From: MFD01275-c22 sp963705885
Lineage (GTDB): Bacteria > Actinomycetota > Actinomycetes > JACCUZ01
NCBI GenBank assembly: GCA_963705885.1
Contig: OY970120.1
Coordinates: 1,798,001-1,862,000, forward strand
Direction of reading: 5' to 3'
DNA length: 64,000 nt
A program made the position numbers and the translations under genes. Below the pieces are notes generated by a model that saw only the letters and a list, made by a program, of their open reading frames with translations, ran no database searches and had not been told where the DNA came from. Of this stretch, positions 7,494 to 15,660 are shown in pieces. Numbering within the stretch: the first letter of the stretch is position 1; the number at the start of each line of letters is the position of its first letter.

Positions 7494-8921
7494 ATGTCCG
7501 GCCAGCCCAGCATCTCGTACTCCATCACCGTCCGTCTCGAGGTGCCGGCCCGCGGCAACGCCGTCAGCCAGCTCACCCATGCGGTCGAGGAGGCGGGTGG
7601 TGTGGTGACGGCGCTGGACGTCACCGCGTCCGGGGCCGAGTCGCTGCGCATCGACGTCACGTGCGCCGCGACCGACACCGAGCACGCGCAGCGGCTGACC
7701 GAGGCGCTCTCGGCGGTCGAGGGAGTCTCGATCGGCAAGGTCTCGGACCGCACGTTCCTCATGCACCTCGGCGGGAAGATCGAGATCCAGCCCAAGATGC
7801 CGATCCGCACCCGCGACGACCTGTCGATGATCTACACGCCCGGGGTGGCGCGGGTCTGCCTCGCGCTGGCCGAGAACCCCGACGACGCGCGACGGCTCAC
7901 CATCAAGCGCAACACGGTGGCGGTCGTCACCGACGGGTCGGCGGTGCTCGGGCTCGGGAACCTCGGTGCCGTGGCGGCGCTGCCCGTGATGGAGGGGAAG
8001 GCCGCGCTCTTCAAGCGATTCGCCGGCATCGACGCCTTCCCGATCTGCCTGGACACCCAGGACGTCGACGAGATCGTGCGCACGGTCGAGCTGATCGCGC
8101 CGGTGTTCGCAGGCATCAACCTCGAGGACATCTCTGCCCCCCGGTGCTTCGACATTGAGCGCCGCCTGCGTGAGAAGCTGGACATCCCCGTCTTCCACGA
8201 CGACCAGCACGGGACTGCGATCGTGGTGCTCGCCGCCCTGCTCAACGCGCTGACCGTGGTGGACAAGCGGCTCGAGGACGTGCGCATCGTCATGTCCGGG
8301 GCCGGGGCGGCGGGCATGGCGATCCTCGCCGTGCTGCTGGAGGCGGGGGCCCGCGACGTCGTCGTCGCCGACAAGGACGGGGTCATCCACCGCGACCGCG
8401 ACGGGCTGGCGCCCGAGCTGGTGTCGGTCGCCGAGCGCACGAACCGGGCAGGGGTGACCGGCGACCTGCGCGGCGCGCTGGCCGGTGCCGACGTGTTCGT
8501 CGGCGTCTCGGCACCGAACCTGCTCACCGGTCCCGACATCGCGACCATGGCCGAGGGCAGCATCGTCTTCGCCATGGCCAACCCGGTGCCTGAGGTCGAC
8601 CCGCTCGCCGCCTCCGAGCACGCGAGCGTCGTGGCAACCGGCCGCAGCGACTTCCCCAACCAGATCAACAACGTGCTGGCCTTCCCCGGCGTGTTCCGCG
8701 GCCTCCTCGACGCCCAGAGCCACACGATCACGATCGAGATGCTCATCGCCGCCGCGCGGGCGCTGGCCGGGGTGGTGCCGCCCGAGGAGCTCCACGCGAG
8801 CTACATCGTCCCGAGCGTCTTCCACCCCGACGTCTCGCACACCGTGGCCGCCGCCGTCAGCGCGGCCGTGAAGGCCACGGGGTCGTCCCTGCTCCCGGCC
8901 GACGAGGTGCCCGCAGGGTGA
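7494..8921 (+). CDS. NAD-dependent malic enzyme with N-terminal ACT-like domain
   Basis: A 475-residue cytoplasmic enzyme that oxidatively decarboxylates malate to pyruvate. Residues 1-75 form an ACT-like regulatory domain with the SYSITVRLEVPARGN opening, which suggests amino-acid or ligand control. The malic domain has the DLSMIYTPGVA tyrosine region and AVVTDGSAVLGLGNLG; the metal site is GINLEDISAPRC and VFHDDQHGTA; the NAD domain has SGAGAAGMAI. ATG 7494 is preferred to the in-frame ATG at 7407 because the ACT fold begins right after it. The VanZ-like gene's GTG overlaps the stop by four bases. Confidence 0.93.
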   Translation: MSGQPSISYSITVRLEVPARGNAVSQLTHAVEEAGGVVTALDVTASGAESLRIDVTCAATDTEHAQRLTEALSAVEGVSIGKVSDRTFLMHLGGKIEIQPKMPIRTRDDLSMIYTPGVARVCLALAENPDDARRLTIKRNTVAVVTDGSAVLGLGNLGAVAALPVMEGKAALFKRFAGIDAFPICLDTQDVDEIVRTVELIAPVFAGINLEDISAPRCFDIERRLREKLDIPVFHDDQHGTAIVVLAALLNALTVVDKRLEDVRIVMSGAGAAGMAILAVLLEAGARDVVVADKDGVIHRDRDGLAPELVSVAERTNRAGVTGDLRGALAGADVFVGVSAPNLLTGPDIATMAEGSIVFAMANPVPEVDPLAASEHASVVATGRSDFPNQINNVLAFPGVFRGLLDAQSHTITIEMLIAAARALAGVVPPEELHASYIVPSVFHPDVSHTVAAAVSAAVKATGSSLLPADEVPAG

Positions 8922-9391
8922 CCCGCGGCGGCACCGCTGCCGCGTCCGGCCATCGGGAGCGGGCGCTCCTCGCCGTCGCCGTGTGCGTGAACCTGGCGGT
9001 GCTGTACTGGCCGCGGACGGTCGACGCGTCCGGCGGCCCGCTGCCGCTGGACAAGGTGGCACACGTGCTGATCTTCGCGGCGGTCGGCTGGGCCGGGCTC
9101 CGCGCGGGGTGGCGGGCGCGCCTGCTCGTGCCGCTGCTCGTCCTGCACGCCGTCACGAGCGAGATCGTGCAGGCACGCCTGCTCCCCGGGCGCAGCGGTG
9201 ACCTCGCCGACGTCGCGGCCGACCTGGCAGGTGTGCTCGCCGGAATGCTGCTGGCGCGGGCATCATGGCCACATGAGCGCGCAGCACTCGGCACCTCTGG
9301 AGACCGGGCTCGCCGGCCGGCTGCTGGTGGCGACACCGGAGCTGGGCGACGGCACGTTCGAGCGCAGCGTCGTCCTCGTCCTCGACCATGA
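8918..9391 (+). CDS. VanZ-like small membrane protein
   Basis: A 157-residue protein with about four membrane helices in residues 14-110 and a PLDKVAHVLIFAAVG motif plus SEIVQARLLPGRSGDLADVAAD, the acidic and polar pattern of VanZ-like membrane proteins. The last 40 or so residues are Arg/Ala/Gly-rich and overlap the start of the yqgE gene by 119 bases, so this tail may be a by-product of frame openness rather than a folded region. GTG 8918 overlaps the malic-enzyme stop (GTGA). Function is unknown; some relatives affect teicoplanin resistance. Confidence 0.7.
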   Translation: MTRGGTAAASGHRERALLAVAVCVNLAVLYWPRTVDASGGPLPLDKVAHVLIFAAVGWAGLRAGWRARLLVPLLVLHAVTSEIVQARLLPGRSGDLADVAADLAGVLAGMLLARASWPHERAALGTSGDRARRPAAGGDTGAGRRHVRAQRRPRPRP

Positions 9392-9872
9392 CGACGACGG
9401 TGCCCTCGGCGTGGTCATCAACCGGCCGACGCCGGTCGACGTGGCCGAGGTGCTGCCGACCTGGCAGCCGCTGGCCTGCGAGCCGGGCGTCCTCTTCCAG
9501 GGCGGCCCCGTGGCCCTCGACTCCGCCCTGGGGCTCGCCGTGGTCCCCGGCACCGACGAGGCCGCCGAGCCGCTCGGCTGGCGCCGGGTCGTCGGACGGC
9601 TCGGCCTCGTCGACCTCGACACCCCGCCCGAGGTGCTCGCCGCCGAGGTGACCCGGCTGCGCATCTTCGCCGGCTACGCGGGGTGGGGCGCCGGGCAGCT
9701 CGAGGACGAGCTCCGTGAGGGCGCGTGGTACGTCGTCCCGGCCGACCCCGACGGGGGCTTCGCCGACGCCTTCTCCGCCAGCCCCGACGGTCTGTGGCGA
9801 GCCGTGCTGCGGCGCCAGGGCGGCGACCTCGCGATGGTCTCCACCTACCTCGACGACCCCTCGCTGAACTGA
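9273..9872 (+). CDS. YqgE/AlgH family protein
   Basis: A 199-residue protein of the UPF0301 (YqgE/AlgH) family. It starts with GLAGRLLVATPELGDGTFERS, then VVLVLDHDDDGALGVVINRPT, FQGGPVALDSALGL, and the signature RIFAGYAGWGAGQLEDELREGAWYVVPAD near residue 130. The family is widespread, with a known fold but no agreed biochemical role. ATG 9273 matches the family N-terminus; upstream in-frame codons lie within the VanZ-like gene. DUF3039 follows closely on the same strand. Confidence 0.93.
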   Translation: MSAQHSAPLETGLAGRLLVATPELGDGTFERSVVLVLDHDDDGALGVVINRPTPVDVAEVLPTWQPLACEPGVLFQGGPVALDSALGLAVVPGTDEAAEPLGWRRVVGRLGLVDLDTPPEVLAAEVTRLRIFAGYAGWGAGQLEDELREGAWYVVPADPDGGFADAFSASPDGLWRAVLRRQGGDLAMVSTYLDDPSLN

Positions 9873-9883
9873 GGGGTGGTGCC

Positions 9884-9889
9884 TACACT
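9884..9889 (+). promoter_or_regulatory. Putative -10 element (TACACT), leaderless start
   Basis: TACACT sits seven bases before ATG 9897. The predicted transcript would start at or one base before the ATG. No Shine-Dalgarno is present. Confidence 0.45.
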
Positions 9890-9896
9890 CGGCGCC

Positions 9897-10214
9897 ATGA
9901 CAGAGCACGACGGCGACGGCGGTCCCGGCCTCGACGAGCCCGGTCCCGGCGGGGGCACGAGAACCCTGCTGGAGCAGGAGGTCGAGGCCACCCCGCGCAC
10001 CGCGCACGAGGACGGCGACCACGAGCGTTTCGCGCACTACGTTCGCAAGGAGAAGATCCTGGAGTCCGCGCTGTCCGGTGACGCGGTCATCGCCCTGTGC
10101 GGCAAGGTCTGGGTCCCCGGCCGCGACCCGCAGCGCTTCCCGGTCTGCCCTGCCTGCAAGGAGATCTTCGGCGGCATCCCGAGCGGCGGGGACGACGACA
10201 GCGGTCCGTCCTAG
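9897..10214 (+). CDS. DUF3039 domain protein
   Basis: A 105-residue conserved actinobacterial protein. A low-complexity Gly/Asp/Pro-rich N-terminus leads to the core HERFAHYVRKEKILESALSG and a cysteine pair region ALCGKVWVPGRDPQRFPVCPACKEIF, where three cysteines (CGK, CPAC) resemble a zinc-binding knuckle. The ATG at 9897 fits both this core and a leaderless promoter. It is convergent with the VOC gene, and the two stops overlap by four bases. Function is unknown. Confidence 0.85.
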   Translation: MTEHDGDGGPGLDEPGPGGGTRTLLEQEVEATPRTAHEDGDHERFAHYVRKEKILESALSGDAVIALCGKVWVPGRDPQRFPVCPACKEIFGGIPSGGDDDSGPS

Positions 10215-10738
10215 AGGACCTTGCTGCCGTACATCTCGCCCAGGGGGTCGGCGAGCAGCTCGAGGCGCGCGCCGTCGGGGTCGCGGAAGTAGATCGACAC
10301 CGTGCTCTCGAGCAGGTACTCCACCCCCGCCTGCTCCAGCTTGCCCTTGAGGTGCTCCCACCGCTGCGGGGTGACCGAGATCGCGATGTGGTGCAGCCCG
10401 CCGAGCACCTCGGCGTAGGGCCCGACGTCCAGGCCGGGGAAGTCGAAGAAGGCGAGCAGGTTGCCGTGGCCGACGTCGAAGAAGAAGTGGTTCGACCCCG
10501 TGTAGTCGCGGTTCTCGAAGATGTCGGTCAGCGGGAACTCCAGCACGTCCTGGTAGAAGCGCACGGTGCGCTCCACGTCCGAGCTGAGGAGCGCGAAGTG
10601 GTGCAGCCCGCGGGCCGAGGACTCGGGGCGCTCGCCGGCCGGGCGCAGGTAGGTCGACCTGATCCGGTCGCGCTCCCGCTCGATCGCGTCGAGGTCGATG
10701 CCGCCACCGGCCGTGTCGTCGCCCATGTCGTCGCCCAT
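10211..10738 (-). CDS. VOC (glyoxalase/bleomycin-resistance fold) family protein
   Basis: A 175-residue protein with paired beta-alpha-beta-beta-beta modules. Metal-ligand-type positions are visible in GLHHFALLSSDVERTVRFYQ, NHFFFDVGHGNLLAFFDFPG, GGLHHIAISV and FRDPDGARLELL, that is two HH pairs and two terminal Glu or Asp residues. It resembles ring-cleaving dioxygenase or glyoxalase-like enzymes, but no substrate can be assigned. The start is at 10738, where two MGDD repeats occur; the second ATG at 10726 is an alternative. The frame is open much further upstream only because of GC bias. Confidence 0.85.
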   Translation of the reverse strand: MGDDMGDDTAGGGIDLDAIERERDRIRSTYLRPAGERPESSARGLHHFALLSSDVERTVRFYQDVLEFPLTDIFENRDYTGSNHFFFDVGHGNLLAFFDFPGLDVGPYAEVLGGLHHIAISVTPQRWEHLKGKLEQAGVEYLLESTVSIYFRDPDGARLELLADPLGEMYGSKVL

Positions 10739-10785
10739 GCCCGGACCCGACCACCGGCCCGGACCGGCTGTCAAGCGGTCGCGCG

Positions 10786-11886
10786 TCAGGCGAGGACCGT
10801 CACCTCGACGCGCTGGGGCGAGGTGTTGGCGAAGCCGCCGCGGTTCCACGGCTGCTCGGCCGGCTGGGTCCGCCCGGTGGCGTCCGTCGCGCGCGCCAGC
10901 ACGGCGTACGTCCCCGGCCCGCCGACCTCCCACGGCAGCGTCCACCGCCGCCACGCCCACCGGTCCACCTGCGGCCCGAGCTCGGCCGGCGCCCACGAGC
11001 CGCCCCCGTCGACGCTGACCTCGACCACCGTGACCTCGCCCCACCCCGACCAGGCGCGGCCCTCGAGGACGTGCCGGCCGGGCCGCAGCACCCTGCGGCG
11101 GGACATGAAGTCGGGGAAGCCGGGCGGCACGACCAGGGCGCGCGGCGCGATGCGGGTCAGCGGCTGGCCCGGGTCGTCCGGTGCCTGGCGCAGCGAGTAG
11201 GCGCGCATCTGGAAGCCGTCGAAGCGCTCGGGCACCGCCTCGATGCGCCGCAGCCACTTCACCGAGGCCATGCCGTACCAGCCGGGAACCAGCAGCCGCA
11301 GGGGATAGCCGTGCTGGGGCGGCAGGTCGACGCCGTTGCACCCCCACACGAGCATCGCGCCGGAGGTCATCGCTTCCTCGACCGACAGCGACCGCTGGTA
11401 GTCCTGCTCGGTGCCGCGCTCGATGCCGTGGTCGGCGCCGGTGAACACCAGGTCCACGGCGCCGTCGGCGAGCCCGGCGTCCTCGAGCACCGGCGCGAGC
11501 GGTGTGCCGGTCCAGGTCATCGTGCCCACCGCCTCGTGCAGCCACGGCTGGCTGACCGGCCGGGGGAGCAGCCGGGCGCGGCCGTTGCCGGCGCACTCCA
11601 TGGTCACCGTCCGGTGCACGAGCGGGCGCGCGCGCAGGTCGTCCAGCGACAGCGAGACCGGCGCGCGGACGAGGCCGGCGACCTCCAGCCGCCAGGTCGA
11701 GGCGTCGCCGGGCGGGATGTCGTAGTGCGTGAGCAGGTAGTGGGCACCGACCGGCGTGACGTCGTGGCGCATCAGCTCCAGCGGCATGCCGTGGTTGCGC
11801 GCGGCGAGGCCGAGCTCGTCGAGGCCGATGGCCTCGTCTTCGCCGGCGACGCGGAACGGGAGGCTGGGGTCCGGCACGGTCGTCAT
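10786..11886 (-). CDS. Sulfite-oxidase-fold molybdopterin oxidoreductase
   Basis: A 366-residue protein with the sulfite oxidase fold. The molybdenum-binding cysteine lies in VTMECAGNGRARL, and further core motifs are WTGTPLAPVLEDAG, GADHGIERGTEQDYQRSL, GAMLVWGCNGVDLPPQHGYPLRLLVPGWYGM and VKWLRRIE. A C-terminal Mo-co dimerisation domain (about 255-366) includes RAWSGWGEVTVVEVSVDGG. No signal peptide or TAT motif is visible, so a cytoplasmic location is inferred. It may oxidise sulfite or reduce S- or N-oxides; the sequence does not decide. ATG 11886 is preferred over an ORF extension to 11970, which would run into the divergent MFS gene. Confidence 0.9.
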   Translation of the reverse strand: MTTVPDPSLPFRVAGEDEAIGLDELGLAARNHGMPLELMRHDVTPVGAHYLLTHYDIPPGDASTWRLEVAGLVRAPVSLSLDDLRARPLVHRTVTMECAGNGRARLLPRPVSQPWLHEAVGTMTWTGTPLAPVLEDAGLADGAVDLVFTGADHGIERGTEQDYQRSLSVEEAMTSGAMLVWGCNGVDLPPQHGYPLRLLVPGWYGMASVKWLRRIEAVPERFDGFQMRAYSLRQAPDDPGQPLTRIAPRALVVPPGFPDFMSRRRVLRPGRHVLEGRAWSGWGEVTVVEVSVDGGGSWAPAELGPQVDRWAWRRWTLPWEVGGPGTYAVLARATDATGRTQPAEQPWNRGGFANTSPQRVEVTVLA

Positions 11887-11887
11887 G

Positions 11888-11908
11888 GGGACCGGTCTAT
11901 CCGGTCCC
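11888..11908. promoter_or_regulatory. Inverted repeat in the divergent sulfite-oxidase/MFS intergenic region
   Basis: GGGACCGG, a five-base spacer and CCGGTCCC form a perfect 8-bp inverted repeat two bases upstream of the oxidoreductase ATG. It could be an operator serving the divergent pair or a hairpin in the 5' leader. A regulator is not evident nearby. Confidence 0.4.
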
Positions 11909-11932
11909 GACGCGTTCCGCCAGGCTGGAGGA

Positions 11933-13297
11933 GTGACCAGCGAGGCCGAGCCGTCCGCACCGGGCGGCATCCTCGCTCCCGCCCACCGGGCGCTGACTGT
12001 GGGGCTGGTCGCCGTCGTCTCGCTGGTGGCCTTCGAGGCGATGGCGGTCGCGACGGCGATGCCGGTCGCGGTGCGCGACCTCGGGGGGCTGCGGCTCTAC
12101 GCGTGGAGCTTCTCGGCGTTCTTCACGACGAGCCTGGTCGGCATGGTCCTCGCGGGCGACCTCTCCGACCGCCGCGGGCCGCTGGGGCCGTTCGTCGGCG
12201 CCGTGACCTCGTTCGGCGTCGGGCTCGTGGTCGCGGGGACGGCGACGGGCATGCCGGCGTTCCTCGCCGGCCGGGCGATGCAGGGGTTCGGCGCCGGCAT
12301 GGTCGTGGTCGTCCTGTACGTCGTCGTGGGACGCACCTACCCGGAGCGCACGAGACCGCGCGTGTTCGCGGCGATCTCCAGCGCCTGGGTGCTGCCGGCA
12401 CTTGTCGGCCCGCTGCTGGCCGGCCTGGCCGCCGACCACCTGTCCTGGCGTCTGGTGTTCCTCGCCGTGCCGCCGCTGATCGCGCCGGCCGTGCTGCTCA
12501 TGCTGCCTCGGCTGCGCCGGCTCACGGCGACCCACGCCGGCACCGACAACCGGCTCCGGGTGGTGCCAGCGGCGGTCACGGCCGTCTCGGTGGCCACCCT
12601 GCAGTACGCGGGACAGCGGCTGGACCTCGTGTCCATCCCCCTGGTCCTGCTGGCACTGGCGGGGCTGGCATTGGGCCTGCCGCCGCTGCTGCCGAAGGGC
12701 ACCGTGCGGGTCGGGCGCGGCCTGCCCAGCGCCGTGCTCATGCGGGGGGTCCTGGCCGGCTCCTTCTTCGGGGCGGAGGCCTTCGTGCCGCTCATGCTCG
12801 TCGAGGAACGCGGGGTGGCGACCGCGGTCGCCGGCGTGACGCTCACCGTCGCGGCGCTGGGCTGGACCGCGGGCTCCTGGCTGCAGGGCCGCCCGTCGCT
12901 GACCGTTCCCCGCGAGCTGCTCATCCAGCGCGGCACGGCGCTGGTCGCCGTGGGGGTCGCCGGTGTCAGCCTCGCGGTCTGGCCGGCGCTGCCACCGCTC
13001 GTGGCGGCCATCGGCTGGACCGTCGGCGGCTTCGGCATGGGCCTGGCCATGTCGAGCACCAGCGTCTCGGTGCTCGACCTGTCGCCCCGGCACGCGCAGG
13101 GCTTCAACTCCGCCGCGCTGCAGATCAGCGACGCCCTGGGCACGACGACGTTCGTCGGACTGGGCGGAGCCGTGTTCGCCGCCCTCCACACGCCCGGCAG
13201 CAGCGACCGCGGCGCGTTCGTGCTCATCTACCTGACGATGGCGTCGGTCGCGCTCGCCGGCGTCGTCGTCGCGCCCCGGATCCGCGACACGCACTAG
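11933..13297 (+). CDS. MFS transporter (drug-efflux type)
   Basis: A 454-residue integral membrane protein with about 12-14 hydrophobic helices. The motif between helices 2 and 3 is AGDLSDRRGPLG, matching the MFS motif A, and GRAMQGFGAGMVVVVLYVVVG resembles the helix 4-5 drug-exporter region. It is likely a proton-coupled exporter; substrates are unknown. GTG 11933 is supported by the open frame and by CAGGCT six bases upstream, a weak leaderless -10. The GGAGGA just before the GTG is too close to act as an ordinary Shine-Dalgarno. It diverges from the sulfite-oxidase-fold gene, with 46 bases between them. Confidence 0.88.
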   Translation: MTSEAEPSAPGGILAPAHRALTVGLVAVVSLVAFEAMAVATAMPVAVRDLGGLRLYAWSFSAFFTTSLVGMVLAGDLSDRRGPLGPFVGAVTSFGVGLVVAGTATGMPAFLAGRAMQGFGAGMVVVVLYVVVGRTYPERTRPRVFAAISSAWVLPALVGPLLAGLAADHLSWRLVFLAVPPLIAPAVLLMLPRLRRLTATHAGTDNRLRVVPAAVTAVSVATLQYAGQRLDLVSIPLVLLALAGLALGLPPLLPKGTVRVGRGLPSAVLMRGVLAGSFFGAEAFVPLMLVEERGVATAVAGVTLTVAALGWTAGSWLQGRPSLTVPRELLIQRGTALVAVGVAGVSLAVWPALPPLVAAIGWTVGGFGMGLAMSSTSVSVLDLSPRHAQGFNSAALQISDALGTTTFVGLGGAVFAALHTPGSSDRGAFVLIYLTMASVALAGVVVAPRIRDTH

Positions 13298-13375
13298 CAC
13301 GCCACCGCGGGTTCCCGTGACATCCCCCCGGCGTGGGCATGTCGACCCGAAGACGTCGTTAGCCTCGGCGCACCG

Positions 13376-15163
13376 ATGAGTACCACCGCTGCCTCCCACC
13401 TCTCCCCGGCCTTCCCGATGCGTGCCCCGTGGGGCACCGCCAGCGCCCTGCGTGCCTGGCAGCAGGAGGCGCTCGACGCCTACCTGGCGCGCTCGGGCGC
13501 GGCTGCCCGCGACTTCCTCGCGGTCGCGACGCCGGGCGCGGGCAAGACCACGTTCGCGCTGCGCGTGGCCAGCAACCTGCTCGAGTCGCGGGTCGTCGAC
13601 GCCGTCACGGTGGTGGCGCCGACGGAGCACCTCAAGCACCAGTGGGCCGACGCCGCGAGCCGGGTCGGCATCAGCCTGGACCCGGCGTTCCGCAACGGGC
13701 AGGGGACCGTGTCGCGGGACTACACCGGTGTCGCGGTCACCTACGCCCAGGTCGCCGCCCACCCGCTGCTGCACCGGCGGCGGACCGAGACCCGGCGCAC
13801 GCTGGTGATCCTCGACGAGGTCCACCACGGTGGCGACGCGCTGTCCTGGGGCGACGCGGTGCGCGAGGCGTTCGACCCGGCGACCCGGCGGCTCGCGCTG
13901 ACCGGCACGCCGTTCCGGTCCGACGTGACGCCGATCCCGTTCGTGTCCTACGCGCCCGGGGCCGACGGGGTCCGCCGCTCCGTGGCCGACTACGGCTACG
14001 GCTACGGCCGGGCGCTGGCCGACGGCGTCGTGCGGCCGGTCATCTTCCTCTCGTACTCGGGGCAGATGCGCTGGCGCACCCGCGCCGGCGACGAGGTGAG
14101 CGCGACCCTCGGCGAGCCCCTCACCAAGGACGCCACCGCCCAGGCCTGGCGGACGGCGCTGGACCCGCACGGCAACTGGATCCCCCAGGTGCTCGCGGCC
14201 GCGGACCGTCGGCTCACCGAGGTGCGCCGCGGCGTCCCCGACGCGGGCGGGCTGGTGATCGCGACCGACCACCTCACCGCGCGGGCCTACGCCGCGCAGC
14301 TGCGGCGGATCACCGGCGAGGCACCGACCGTCGTGCTCTCCGACGAGGCCGGGTCCAGCCGCCGCATCGAGGAGTTCTCCGAGGGCACGTCGCGCTGGAT
14401 GGTCGCGGTGCGCATGGTGTCCGAGGGCGTTGACGTGCCGCGGCTCGCGGTGGGTGTCTACGCGACGTCGACCTCGACGCCGCTGTTCTTCGCCCAGGCG
14501 GTCGGGCGGTTCGTCCGGGCGCGGCGGCGGGGTGAGACCGCGTCGGTGTTCCTGCCGTCGGTGCCGCTGCTGCTGCAGCATGCCGCCGAGATGGAGGTCG
14601 AGCGAGACCACGCCCTCGACCGGCGGGCGGCCGCCGACGACGCCTACGGCGACCTGTTCTCGCCCGAGGACGCCCTGGTGGCCGAGGCGAACCGGGCGCG
14701 GACCGAGCCGGGTGCCGAGGAGCTAAGCTTCGAGGCGCTGGGAGCCGAGGCGCACTTCGACCGGGTGCTCTTCGACGGCGGCGAGTTCGGCACCCAGGCC
14801 GCGGTCGGCTCCGAGGACGAGGCCGACTACCTGGGCCTGCCGGGCCTGCTCGAGCCCGACCAGGTGGCCACCCTGCTGCGGGCCCGGCAGAGCGCGCAGG
14901 CGGGTCGCGTCACCGGGCGGGCGGGCGCACGGGCGGCGGCGGCCGAGCGCGAGGCGGCGACCCACCGGGCGATCCCGGCGCTGCGCAGGGAGCTCAACGG
15001 TCTCGTGGGCGCCTGGCACCATCGCACCGGGCTGCCCCACGGCGCCGTGCACACCGAGCTGCGCCAGGCGTGCGGGGGCCCGCTGGCCGCGCAGGCCACG
15101 GCCGAGCAGCTGCAGGCGCGGATCGACCTGATCCGCGCGTGGGCGCTGCGCCGGGCCCGCTAG
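13376..15163 (+). CDS. DEAD/DEAH-box helicase (superfamily 2)
   Basis: A 595-residue ATP-dependent helicase. Motif I is TPGAGKTTFAL, motif II is DEVHHGG, motif III is LTGTPFRSD, and motif VI is FAQAVGRFVRARR. WMVAVRMVSEGVDVPRLAVGVYA is motif V. Residues 410-595 form a charged, mostly helical C-terminal region without a recognised nuclease. The family resembles the type III restriction and UvrB-like helicases but no methylase or nuclease partner lies nearby, so a general DNA- or RNA-processing role is more likely than defence. The ATG at 13376 begins a normal family N-terminus. The gene converges with the STAS gene (4-base overlap). Confidence 0.9.
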   Translation: MSTTAASHLSPAFPMRAPWGTASALRAWQQEALDAYLARSGAAARDFLAVATPGAGKTTFALRVASNLLESRVVDAVTVVAPTEHLKHQWADAASRVGISLDPAFRNGQGTVSRDYTGVAVTYAQVAAHPLLHRRRTETRRTLVILDEVHHGGDALSWGDAVREAFDPATRRLALTGTPFRSDVTPIPFVSYAPGADGVRRSVADYGYGYGRALADGVVRPVIFLSYSGQMRWRTRAGDEVSATLGEPLTKDATAQAWRTALDPHGNWIPQVLAAADRRLTEVRRGVPDAGGLVIATDHLTARAYAAQLRRITGEAPTVVLSDEAGSSRRIEEFSEGTSRWMVAVRMVSEGVDVPRLAVGVYATSTSTPLFFAQAVGRFVRARRRGETASVFLPSVPLLLQHAAEMEVERDHALDRRAAADDAYGDLFSPEDALVAEANRARTEPGAEELSFEALGAEAHFDRVLFDGGEFGTQAAVGSEDEADYLGLPGLLEPDQVATLLRARQSAQAGRVTGRAGARAAAAEREAATHRAIPALRRELNGLVGAWHHRTGLPHGAVHTELRQACGGPLAAQATAEQLQARIDLIRAWALRRAR

Positions 15164-15534
15164 GCCGGAGGGTCGACGGCGGGTGGTGGTCCCTCGAGCC
15201 TGGCCGCCAGCGCCTCGTCGACGGTGGGGAAGGCGGGGATGGACTGGTCGAGGCCGGTGAGCGCCAGGATCCGCTGCACGGTCCGCGAGGCACCGGCCAG
15301 GGCGAACGAACCGCCGGCGAGCTGGGCCCGCCGCTGCGAGGTGAGCAGCACCTTGAGCCCGGTGGAGTCCATGAAGGTCACCCCGGACAGGTCGAGCACG
15401 AGGTGCGGGGAGACCCCCTGCACCGCCTCGACGGCGGCGTCACCGAGCTGGGACGCCGTCTCGAGGTCCACCTCGCCACCGACGGTGACCACCGCCCGGT
15501 CGCCGTGGTGACTGGTCGAGAGCTCGAGCTCCAT
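15160..15534 (-). CDS. STAS-domain anti-sigma factor antagonist
   Basis: A 124-residue SpoIIAA/RsbV-like protein. The STAS core contains VVTVGGEVDLETASQL and LDLSGVTFMDSTGLKVLL, where the serine of MDSTG is the usual phosphorylation site. Such proteins release sigma factors when dephosphorylated, or are phosphorylated by RsbW-like kinases. The likely counterparts in this window are the ATPase at 3362 and the PP2C protein at 3932, although they lie 11 kb away. The end is a Pro/Asp-rich tail. Confidence 0.92.
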   Translation of the reverse strand: MELELSTSHHGDRAVVTVGGEVDLETASQLGDAAVEAVQGVSPHLVLDLSGVTFMDSTGLKVLLTSQRRAQLAGGSFALAGASRTVQRILALTGLDQSIPAFPTVDEALAARLEGPPPAVDPPA

Positions 15535-15660
15535 GCACCCGGTCCTTCAGCAGGGGGGGACGAGGGGAGCCGGGTCTGGACCGCCCTCGTCGGGCTGGTC
15601 ATCCTAGCGGGACGCGTGGGGCAGGAGCGGCGGGACGCGTGGGGCAGGAGCGGCGCCAGG

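Noticed and set aside
13376..15163. Helicase as part of a restriction or defence system
   Set aside because: No methylase, nuclease or other defence gene adjoins; the surroundings are housekeeping genes.
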